Shown: in pieces, positions 8,701 to 13,887 of the stretch
Layout: the number at the start of each line of letters is the position of its first letter
Position numbering within the stretch: the stretch's first letter is position 1
Assembly: GCA_013215865.1 (NCBI GenBank)
Contig: JABSQL010000023.1
Coordinates: 1-13,887 of the forward strand
Direction: 5' to 3'
Length of the DNA stretch: 13,887 nt
Source: Candidatus Margulisiibacteriota bacterium
GTDB taxonomy: Bacteria; Margulisbacteria; Marinamargulisbacteria; DT-59
Notes under the pieces: generated by a model
What the model was told of the DNA's origin: nothing
Database searches by the model: none
The model's input: only the letters and a program-made list of their open reading frames with translations
Program-made: the position numbers and the translations under genes

Positions 8701-9137
8701 TGGATGAAATATTTATGATCCATGGAAATAAAAAAATCTTTTCTCTAAATAAATTATTTGAACAACTAAAAGGTCTAAGTGAAGTTAACCAATGGGAGTA
8801 TATTACAAGTAAATCAAAGGAATTAGTGAATTTTAAAGATTATTTTCCAAGGTGGAAAAATAACCTCAAGGAGCTTATCTCCCATAAACAAAGAGTATAT
8901 CCAGGAGCATTAACCTTATTTCAAGCAAATGAAAAATTTCCTGAAGTGTTGGCTAAGCACCTTAAAATAAATGTTGATACAAACATTGTACTGGAAAGGT
9001 GGACGCAATTATCTTCTGAACCTTTTGAACGGATTGTGGTTCCGGGAAATCATTTTACTTTGTTTGATGAGCCAAACATAGCTTCATCGGCTGGGTTTTT
9101 AAGATGTTATTTATCCAAGTGTAGAACAAAATCTTGA
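5784..9137 (+). CDS. Terminal PKS module: KS-vestigial AT-carrier protein-thioesterase
   Basis: 1117 residues. Residues 8-430 are a complete ketosynthase with Cys176 (TACSTG), His313 (EAHGTAT) and His353 (KTNFGH), so condensation should be active. Residues 445-525 are a KS-to-AT linker. Residues 528-665 resemble the first half of an acyltransferase but lack the catalytic residues (see the separate entry). Residues 670-730 are a normal post-AT linker (LPTYPFQR). Residues 762-830 are a carrier protein with Ser793 in DSGGNS, more like an NRPS PCP than a PKS ACP. Residues 848-1110 are a type I thioesterase with HPAGG, nucleophile Ser921 in GQSYGG, Asp948 and His1090. The module should extend a seryl intermediate by one C2 unit and release it by hydrolysis or cyclisation. 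Malonyl loading must come from an AT elsewhere. No gene of the same assembly line follows, so this is the chain end. Confidence 0.94.
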   Translation: MDSDSQDHIAIIGLSGRFPGAKNSNEFWENLKDGVESITHFSDEDLKESGIAEELINNPNYVKSKGIIKDADHFDADFFDIKSKEAKTMDPQQRIFLECSWEAIEDAGYDPECYSGQVGLYGGVGFNHHLYGSLEENESFFDFYSKMLGNSNDFVTTRVSYKLNLRGPSINVQTACSTGLTAVHMACQSLLNFESDMVLAGGVSVSLPIKSGFLYSEDFIVSPDGHTRTFDVKAKGTIFSHGAGMVLLKRLGDAKNDQDHIYAVIKGSAVNNDGSQKLGFTAPSLQAQSEVIKLALENSGEISPETISYIEAHGTATSLGDVIEIKALTDAYREFTDQENFCAIGSVKTNFGHTDSAAGIIGLIKTVMCLKNKELVPSLHFNEPNPDLKLNKSPFYVNTEHKAWKKDLHPRRAGVSAFGIGGTNAHVILEEYEQQSTEKSQKKYHIIPLSGKSLPSLSDRVIDLLDYMKKNPIISWADVAFTLQQGRREMGYRKSFVYESSSQLRKELEKSKDQNIDKQANHLNDIKNIVFVFSKENSKAFEMYEELYEQENIFQQSVDLCFKYIRDYFKVSIKSIEDFERFKHNNKKCLTSDQFKSLSLFIIELSLAKLYVHFGVIPERMIGKGIGVYTASCATGSITQEEGFQKCLEMNFDSDLSQDNNFEIEACKKNLYLKIGYESKDSPAINFYKSLASLWQCGATLKWELFYDGEKRQKLSLPTYPFQRKGYLERISTNKVEKKSILRTVIQENMELSSHHPQGIKHGIEKSIICAWKNILGKTPNLSDNFFDSGGNSMLALEFIDQLEKICSVKLHLSDILEYSTIKQLFELVKGKQENHRSIVINIQQFGEYPPLFCVHPAGGSAIFYRNLSEYLGKNQPIYGIQTPSLIGEQEFSTLLDRAKYYIEMIRQVQFKGPYFLIGQSYGGNICVEMATQLKEQGEEVALVGLFDSFPDVSYKNHTQNGTLLLSSLVYILDEIFMIHGNKKIFSLNKLFEQLKGLSEVNQWEYITSKSKELVNFKDYFPRWKNNLKELISHKQRVYPGALTLFQANEKFPEVLAKHLKINVDTNIVLERWTQLSSEPFERIVVPGNHFTLFDEPNIASSAGFLRCYLSKCRTKS
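7365..7778 (+). other. Degenerate, truncated acyltransferase domain inside the terminal PKS
   Basis: Residues 528-665 of the terminal PKS protein. The segment starts with FVFSKENSK, where active ATs have a strand followed by the GQG motif. It continues with an alignable helix region (FIIELSLAKLYVHFGVIPERMIG). The nucleophile elbow GHSxGE has become GKGIGV (residues 623-628): His to Lys624, Ser to Gly625, Glu to Val628. After the elbow only about 40 residues remain before the post-AT linker, where an intact AT has well over 100, including the conserved Arg, the second catalytic His and the substrate-specificity motif. It can no longer transfer malonyl. It may persist as a spacer or as a docking surface for a trans-acting AT. 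Confidence 0.85.
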
Positions 9138-9236
9138 ATTTCATTTCATATTTGTATTGTTATCTTCTGTATAAAAATCTTACCTGACATAAATATTTGA
9201 TATTTTGAAGTAAAGTATGGGATAATATAATGAAGT
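9138..9236. other. Intergenic spacer after the PKS operon
   Basis: This 99-base AT-rich gap contains no GC-rich hairpin with a T-run, so no intrinsic terminator is visible after the thioesterase gene. Read-through into the phosphatase gene is possible. The right half carries the predicted promoter listed separately. Confidence 0.5.
9197..9231 (+). promoter_or_regulatory. Predicted sigma70/sigmaA-type promoter of the phosphatase gene
   Basis: A -35-like TTGATA (9197-9202) is followed after 18 bases by GATAAT (9221-9226). A perfect TATAAT at 9226-9231 is an alternative -10, paired with TTTGAA at 9204-9209 and a 16-base spacer. Either choice puts the transcription start at about 9233-9238, on or just before the ATG at 9237. 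No SD is visible there, so the mRNA may be leaderless or nearly so. The prediction rests on motif matches alone. Confidence 0.45.
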
Positions 9237-11375
9237 ATGTTATTCGTATATATTGTTCTTTTGGGATTTAACTTAATATTAGGGATTTTACCGCTTATTC
9301 TTGGCAAAAGGAAAATGGGGGATATTACATTCTCAATTTTAGTTTTCGGGCTTACTTTGTGGATACTAGCAAATTTTGCTGCTGAATTCATACCTAAAGA
9401 GGACATCTATGTTAGTATGCTTACCCTTTCTTCAAGATTTGCGATAGTTGGTGCAATGGTAACAGCTATTTCGTTGGTATATTTTGTTAGAAATTATCCA
9501 ATAGAGCTGGAACCTTTATCAAAAGTAAAAACTGTATTTGTTTGGCTTTTACCGGTTATATGCTTATTAAGTGCGCCTACGTCTTTAATGTTTCAAAATG
9601 CAACTATTATTGGAGGTAATCTTGTTCGACATCCGGGGCCGTTATTTCCTTTATTTCTACTCTACTCTTTCTCATACATAGGTCATTCGGTGTATATGAT
9701 ATTTAAGGGTATTTCAAATTACTCTGGTTTAGACAAATTAAAGTTGAAATATATAGCTATTGGTCTATTACTCATGATTGGATCCATAATAGTGTGCTAC
9801 GGCATAGTATGGCAGTTATTAGGGATTCAGAAATATTTGTCTTTTGGACCTCTTTCAGCAACTTTCTTCATCGGATTTACGTCGTATTCCATCCTTAAAC
9901 ATCGGCTCTTAGATCTTTCTCTCATTATTAGTAAATCAGCTGCGTTTGTATTGGCAATTATTATTTTATCGACCACGTATTACACCCTGGTGTGGCTGTA
10001 CCAGACATTTGTATCACAGGATTTTAATACTATCTTTTTGTTGCTTACCGTTGTGTTCTGGTTGGGAATGGGTATGGGATTCCAATCCCTCCGAATCTTC
10101 CTCCAATCCACCGCAGACAGGGTATTTTTGAAGGGGCGGTATGATTATAAGAAGGTGCTGCGGAAGTTCACAGAGGATTTATCTACTTGTGGTAATTTTG
10201 AGGACCTGACAAAGACAGTGATCCAGAACTTTAATGACGAAATTGAAGTGCCGGTGAGTATTTATTTTCCAGAGAATTATGAGGCAAAACATGCGATATC
10301 CGACCAGTATGAGAAATGGGAATGGCAGGATGATGAGCTGAAGATTGTAACGGACAATAACATTGAAACAAATGGGACCCTTATGAAGGGGATATCGGAA
10401 TTGAGGGATGTCATTATTACCAGCGATGCCAATCCTGATGTGAAGGCGGAACTGAAGAAACGGAAAGTGGAGGCCCTGGTCCCCTGTTTCAATAATGGGG
10501 ATACCGTGTGTTTGTTGATGTTGGGGAAGAAAATGACACAAGATGCGTATAATGACGATGATGTGGCATTGTTTAATACCATTTCCACGCAGATTCCCAC
10601 GGCGGTTCGGCGTATAAATCAGGCCCGGGTCTCAGCGGAGTATGATGTAGCCCAGGCCATACAAACAGAGATTGTACCCAAGGAGCCGAAAGTTCCGGGT
10701 TTGGAGCTGGCATGTTTTATGCGGCCAGCAGATGAAGTAGGGGGAGATTATTATGACGTGCATAATTTTGATGGTTATTCTTGGATATTGTTGGGTGATG
10801 CAACTGGGCATGGATTGGGTGCGGGCCTTGTGATGTTTATGATTCAAAGTATTATGTCCTCAATTATTCACACAAAAACGGACATTTCTCCGAAAGAGTT
10901 AAATTATTTGGCAAATATCATTTTGACACAGAATATGGAGCGATTGGACGAGAAGCGGACCATGACCATTGCCAGTATTTGTTATACGGGTGACGGGAAC
11001 TTTAAGGTATCGGGCAGTCATGATGATTTGATGATCTATCGACATAAAGACAAATCAGTGGAATCTTTTCAGTTACAGCATTTTCCTTTGGGCTTGGGTT
11101 TAACCGCTCAATTTCCATTGGATAGTTTTGAGGAAGGGTCTTTTTCTTTGGATAAAGGGGATGTGTTGTTTATTATTACAGACGGGATTACAGAGGCTTG
11201 GGAAAATGCAGGTAAGAGCCAAGAAATGTTTGGTGAAGAGCGTCTCAGGACTTTTATTAAGGATCATGCGACTTTGCCTGCTACAGAGATTCGAGAGAAG
11301 TTAATGGAGACACTGGATGCGTTTACGAAGGGTGTTTATCAGGATGATGTCACGTTTATCGTAGCGAAAAGATAA
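9237..11375 (+). CDS. Membrane-anchored PP2C (SpoIIE/RsbU-type) serine phosphatase with a multi-pass sensor domain
   Basis: 712 residues in three parts. Residues 1 to about 290 hold roughly eight hydrophobic segments (for example 1-22, 30-50, 65-85, 97-113, 136-158, 170-195, 203-220, 234-280), resembling the membrane sensor domains of some histidine kinases. Residues 300-455 look like a GAF-type domain. Residues 460-712 form a PP2C/SpoIIE phosphatase with metal-binding aspartates in VGGDYYD (Asp504), GDATGHG (Asp521), ITDG (Asp649) and QDDVT (Asp703/704). Relatives such as RsbU dephosphorylate anti-sigma-factor antagonists, so a signalling role at the membrane is likely; no partner is encoded here. 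ATG 9237 is chosen because an in-frame TGA lies at 9231-9233 and the next Met is after the first membrane helix. No SD is seen. G+C rises from about 33% (9241-9540) to about 50% (10441-10740), partly because membrane codons are AT-rich. It may be a cluster regulator or an unrelated neighbour. Confidence 0.9.
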   Translation: MLFVYIVLLGFNLILGILPLILGKRKMGDITFSILVFGLTLWILANFAAEFIPKEDIYVSMLTLSSRFAIVGAMVTAISLVYFVRNYPIELEPLSKVKTVFVWLLPVICLLSAPTSLMFQNATIIGGNLVRHPGPLFPLFLLYSFSYIGHSVYMIFKGISNYSGLDKLKLKYIAIGLLLMIGSIIVCYGIVWQLLGIQKYLSFGPLSATFFIGFTSYSILKHRLLDLSLIISKSAAFVLAIIILSTTYYTLVWLYQTFVSQDFNTIFLLLTVVFWLGMGMGFQSLRIFLQSTADRVFLKGRYDYKKVLRKFTEDLSTCGNFEDLTKTVIQNFNDEIEVPVSIYFPENYEAKHAISDQYEKWEWQDDELKIVTDNNIETNGTLMKGISELRDVIITSDANPDVKAELKKRKVEALVPCFNNGDTVCLLMLGKKMTQDAYNDDDVALFNTISTQIPTAVRRINQARVSAEYDVAQAIQTEIVPKEPKVPGLELACFMRPADEVGGDYYDVHNFDGYSWILLGDATGHGLGAGLVMFMIQSIMSSIIHTKTDISPKELNYLANIILTQNMERLDEKRTMTIASICYTGDGNFKVSGSHDDLMIYRHKDKSVESFQLQHFPLGLGLTAQFPLDSFEEGSFSLDKGDVLFIITDGITEAWENAGKSQEMFGEERLRTFIKDHATLPATEIREKLMETLDAFTKGVYQDDVTFIVAKR

Positions 11376-11418
11376 GGTGTTTTATTGACGATTTAATATA
11401 GGATTTCTCGCACACCAA

Positions 11419-11452
11419 AACTCCGGGACTAATTAAACTAAATTGTGGAGTT
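11419..11452. terminator. Possible weak bidirectional terminator hairpin
   Basis: AACTCC (11419-11424) and GGAGTT (11447-11452) form an inverted repeat in the 112-base gap between two convergent genes, with a nested AATT/AATT pairing in the loop. The loop is long and there is no strong T-run, so folding and termination are uncertain. Nothing else is recognisable in this gap. Confidence 0.25.
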
Positions 11453-11487
11453 AAATTGATTATTGATAGAAAATTGGTGAAGGCCTT

Positions 11488-13119
11488 CTATCCAGATATT
11501 ACTTTTTTCATTGTACTTAACTTGAAATTCAAATATTTTTGCCTGACTCTGATTGGCGCTTGAAATTTCATCCAATAAAGTAATTTCAAATGTGCAATAG
11601 GTCTAATATCTGCTACGTGTTTATCTTCATGTTGAAAAGGAAAGATAGGAATAGCATATCTTTCGGAACTTAATAACATAGAAAAAATATATTTTGATGC
11701 CTCATCAATAGAGCTTTGATCTGATTCTACTTTTTTTATGACATTGTACGCATTTGAAAATAAATCCATTATATTTATACTATTAGGTGCCATTGCACCA
11801 GGTATATCCATGGTATCCAAAGATTCTAAAAACTGAATATCTTTTGTCTCTGAATATTTCGCAAGGGCATTTATAATACGTAAAACTCCGTAGGACGAAG
11901 ACAACAACCAAATTCGTAGCCATGCATTCCAAAGCTTAAAACTACTAAAAGATATATATGCCCCATCTACTAATTTATCATTCCAGCTAATAAGGCCCTG
12001 TTGTAAAACTTCAACAGAATTAAAATGAGTATCTGAAAATGTATTGTTTTTAAAAGCGTTTAACAGAGTTCTAGACAAGGAATTGATGGTTTCAAGAGTG
12101 TTATATAACCCTCTTGAAAAGAAAGGATCAACAAACCCAGTAGAATGGGATAATAAGCAAAATCTTGCACCCACACACTTTTTTGAGGTGTATTGGATTC
12201 GATCTGTTGAAACCCATTCTCTAACAGGTTTTGCATTACTAAATTGTTTAATGATATCTGGATATCCTTGAATAATCTTATAAAACTCTTCCTCAGGGCT
12301 TATATCAGCAGATTTTGGAAACTTTCTTGTATCAAGAGTCAATCCAACACTAATAAGATGATTATTAGCAGTTTCATGATTATTGAAAGGAATTACCCAT
12401 AACCATCCGCCATCAAAAAGATGATGTAATGTTCCTTGATTCCATGGGGAAGGAGCCATACAGTTTTTTGCAACACAACTATCAAAAGACTTTACGTCTA
12501 TCATATGTGTAAAAATACTTCTAGAGTGGGTTTCTAAGGTGCAGGGTTTATCACGTAAGTTTAATAATTGAGCAACTAGGGAACTATGCCCTGTGCCATC
12601 GATTATATATTGTGCTGAAACATTAAAATTGTTTGTAGAAACACGTATACCTTGGTCATGAATATTAATATTGTTAATTCTTGTATTTTGGAATACTTTA
12701 CAGCCATATCGAATAGCAGTTTGTAACATGTAGACATCAATATCCTGACGAAACAGATGACACTCAGCATGAAATTTGCTACCAACAGATGTTTGATTGA
12801 ATTCCTTGCAGCTGACGGGTTTGCTTTTATGATGGTACACAAATCCAATGTTTTTCTTTATTCCAGATGAAGGGGATATATGTGTTTTTACAGATTGAAA
12901 AGATTGTAAATGAGCAATTTCAGGTACGCCATAGCGAGTTGCTAATACACTCATCATTAAGCTTGTTTGTGGAACTGTAGATTCGCCAATCGTAAATTTT
13001 GGGTGACTTCCTTTTTCAAGAAGAATGACGCTTAAACCACTCTTAGCTAAAATCATACCTTGTATTGTGGAACTTATGCCACTTCCAAGGATAACCACAT
13101 CGCAATGTAATTTTTTCAT
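11488..13119 (-). CDS. FAD-dependent halogenase-family protein (tryptophan-halogenase-like superfamily)
   Basis: 543 residues from the ATG at 13119, chosen over a longer TTG frame (to 13206) because GGGAGG stands 9 bases upstream. Family marks: an N-terminal Rossmann strand with GSGISS (12-17), FTIGESTVPQT (42-52), a candidate catalytic lysine in GIKKNIGF (Lys88 or Lys89), FRQDID (123-128), a second FAD-binding strand ending DGTGHSS (174-180), the halogenase signature WLWVIP (239-244, WxWxIP) and FVDPFFSRG (329-337, matching Fx.Px.Sx.G). This set points to a flavin-dependent halogenase, which uses FADH2, O2 and halide to make an enzyme-bound halogenating species. In GxGxxG the third glycine is Ser17, which may affect FAD binding. 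Residues 340-543 are a helical C-terminal region with no motif I recognise. It is convergent with the phosphatase gene and divergent from its paralogue. The substrate is unknown; the PKS/NRPS product is the obvious candidate. A related non-halogenating flavin monooxygenase is the alternative. Confidence 0.85.
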   Translation of the reverse strand: MKKLHCDVVILGSGISSTIQGMILAKSGLSVILLEKGSHPKFTIGESTVPQTSLMMSVLATRYGVPEIAHLQSFQSVKTHISPSSGIKKNIGFVYHHKSKPVSCKEFNQTSVGSKFHAECHLFRQDIDVYMLQTAIRYGCKVFQNTRINNINIHDQGIRVSTNNFNVSAQYIIDGTGHSSLVAQLLNLRDKPCTLETHSRSIFTHMIDVKSFDSCVAKNCMAPSPWNQGTLHHLFDGGWLWVIPFNNHETANNHLISVGLTLDTRKFPKSADISPEEEFYKIIQGYPDIIKQFSNAKPVREWVSTDRIQYTSKKCVGARFCLLSHSTGFVDPFFSRGLYNTLETINSLSRTLLNAFKNNTFSDTHFNSVEVLQQGLISWNDKLVDGAYISFSSFKLWNAWLRIWLLSSSYGVLRIINALAKYSETKDIQFLESLDTMDIPGAMAPNSINIMDLFSNAYNVIKKVESDQSSIDEASKYIFSMLLSSERYAIPIFPFQHEDKHVADIRPIAHLKLLYWMKFQAPIRVRQKYLNFKLSTMKKVISG

Positions 13120-13128
13120 GAGTGCATT

Positions 13129-13134
13129 CCTCCC
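13129..13134 (-). promoter_or_regulatory. Shine-Dalgarno site deciding the start of the minus-strand flavoprotein
   Basis: On the minus strand GGGAGG stands 9 bases before the ATG at 13119, a strong site that favours this start over the upstream TTG. It lies in a TCCTCC-C-GGAGGA inverted repeat (13128-13140); in RNA a small hairpin with a 4-base stem could partly hide the site. Confidence 0.75.
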
Positions 13135-13286
13135 GGAGGATAATTTAAACACATATTTTTCAATAACTCTAGGTTGTTTCAATCCTTTAATATGGAAAAT
13201 GTCCAATTAGAAGTGACATAATTATGGTGCTAAAGTTTATCAGGGCTAAAAGACCAAACAAAAAATTACTTTTATAATTTCACCCC

Positions 13287-13316
13287 TTGACGGGCCTATC
13301 CTAAATATCGTATAAC
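13287..13316 (+). promoter_or_regulatory. Predicted sigma70/sigmaA-type promoter of the plus-strand flavoprotein
   Basis: TTGACG (13287-13292) and TATAAC (13311-13316) each match consensus at five of six positions, with an 18-base spacer and an A/T-rich stretch upstream. The expected transcription start is about 13323-13325, directly before the GTG start at 13326, which again suggests a leaderless mRNA. Confidence 0.55.
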
Positions 13317-13325
13317 TAGTTCACA

Positions 13326-13887
13326 GTGTTTTTATCATCGCGTTCTGAATATGATGTGATTATACTGGGGAGCGGATTTGGCGGTTCTATTTTGGCTGCC
13401 ATTTTGTGTAAGCATGCTTTAAAAGTACTTGTTATAGATGGGAAATCACATCCCAGGTTTGCGATTGGTGAATCTACGATTCCACAAACATCTCAACTTC
13501 TCACATTATTAGCAAATAAGTATAAGGTACCCGAGTTAAATGTCTTGGGGTTGGGTTCTCCTCAAGCAATCCGAAAAAAAATAGGCAATACCTGCGGTAT
13601 AAAGCGTATTGTGGGATTTGCTTACCATCAACAAGGGAAAGAACATGATCCTAATCAAGCATTTCAATTTGGCAATGTGTGGCGTGATGAGAATCATATG
13701 TTTCGACAAGACACGGATTCTTATTTATTAAGGGTGGCTATTTCTTATGGAGCAACGGTGTTGCAAAGTACAAAGGTGGAAACGATTGATATTGATGAAG
13801 AGAAGGGTGTGACGGTTGAAACCAACAAGGGGGAAGTGTATAAAGGGCAGTATGTGGTAGATGGGAGTGGATATCGCAGTATTGTTG
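13326..13887 (+). CDS. Second FAD-dependent halogenase-family protein, N-terminal part (3' partial)
   Basis: The frame runs to the window end (187 codons). An in-frame TAG at 13317-13319 leaves GTG at 13326 as the only plausible start before the FAD fold; no SD precedes it. The protein shows a full GSGFGG dinucleotide-binding motif, FAIGESTIPQTS, GIKRIVGFAYH with a candidate catalytic lysine, FRQDTD, and a second FAD strand ending VDGSGYRS. It is clearly homologous to the minus-strand flavoprotein across this whole length, sharing for example SHP(K/R)F, IGEST, PQTS and FRQD. The halogenase signatures WxWxIP and Fx.Px.Sx.G would lie beyond the window, so halogenase activity cannot be checked. 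Five 60-base lines sampled across it average about 42% G+C against about 33% in its paralogue (12001-12300), so the pair may not be a recent tandem duplicate. Confidence 0.85.
   Translation, partial: MFLSSRSEYDVIILGSGFGGSILAAILCKHALKVLVIDGKSHPRFAIGESTIPQTSQLLTLLANKYKVPELNVLGLGSPQAIRKKIGNTCGIKRIVGFAYHQQGKEHDPNQAFQFGNVWRDENHMFRQDTDSYLLRVAISYGATVLQSTKVETIDIDEEKGVTVETNKGEVYKGQYVVDGSGYRSIV

Larger units (their letters stand above)
13120..13325. other. Divergent intergenic region between the two flavoprotein genes
   Basis: This 206-base AT-rich region separates two divergent halogenase-like genes. It holds the minus-strand ribosome binding site, a perfect 10-base palindrome CATAATTATG (13217-13226), a 6-base inverted repeat AAATTA/TAATTT (13263-13280), and a good plus-strand promoter (13287-13316). 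No convincing -35/-10 pair is visible for the minus-strand gene. The palindrome is a possible operator, but short AT-rich palindromes are common by chance. Confidence 0.5.

Noticed and set aside
9146..9406. Minus-strand 86-residue frame crossing the intergenic gap
   Set aside because: It mostly mirrors the first membrane helices of the phosphatase and the promoter region; no recognisable protein features.
10179..10847. Minus-strand frames within the phosphatase gene
   Set aside because: They overlap the GAF and PP2C regions, whose conserved motifs are in the plus frame.
12044..12271. Plus-strand 75-residue frame inside the minus-strand flavoprotein
   Set aside because: It overlaps the FVDPFFSRG motif region of the halogenase-like protein; no SD and no independent support.
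13120..13206. 29-residue N-terminal extension of the minus-strand flavoprotein from a TTG
   Set aside because: The downstream ATG has a strong GGGAGG site and begins right before the Rossmann strand, as in the paralogue.
1..13887. tRNA or rRNA genes, CRISPR arrays, transposases or long direct repeats
   Set aside because: None was recognised on reading the window; short or diverged repeats could be missed without computation.

Overview
This is a 13.9 kb stretch of a low-G+C bacterial genome (hand counts of 27-50% by segment, mostly about one third). Codon choice is AT-rich (ATA, AGA, AAA, TTA common) and several genes have clear Shine-Dalgarno (SD) sites. The lineage cannot be named from the sequence; a low-GC Gram-positive or an AT-rich proteobacterium or symbiont would both fit. 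The main content is the 3' end of a hybrid polyketide/non-ribosomal peptide (PKS/NRPS) assembly line, followed by a membrane-bound PP2C-type phosphatase and two related flavin-dependent halogenase-family proteins.

Layout: 1-486 (+) is the C-terminal end of an upstream PKS protein and stops in the middle of a dehydratase (DH) domain. 479-5791 (+) continues with the missing half of that DH, then KR-ACP, then a full NRPS module C-A-PCP whose A-domain code reads as serine. 5784-9137 (+) is the last module: KS, a vestigial acyltransferase (AT) without its catalytic serine and without its distal half, a carrier protein and a thioesterase. These three genes overlap by exactly 8 bases at each junction and are probably one operon. 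9237-11375 (+) encodes a multi-pass membrane / GAF-like / SpoIIE-RsbU-type phosphatase. 11488-13119 (-) and 13326-13887 (+, cut by the window end) encode two homologous FAD-dependent halogenase-family proteins whose starts face a shared 206-base intergenic region.

How it may work (inference): the split DH and the KR would give an alpha,beta-unsaturated acyl chain. The condensation domain joins it to serine, the last KS adds one C2 unit with malonyl supplied by an AT acting in trans, and the thioesterase releases or cyclises an N-acyl-serine-derived beta-keto product. The flavoproteins are candidate tailoring halogenases, and a 1,3-dicarbonyl would be a plausible electrophilic halogenation site. 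The phosphatase may be a regulator or simply a neighbour at the cluster edge.

The most notable observations are a DH domain divided between two translationally coupled genes, a decayed AT in the terminal module, sharp base-composition mosaicism inside the NRPS gene, and two genes that appear to lack a ribosome binding site and to start almost at their predicted transcription start.
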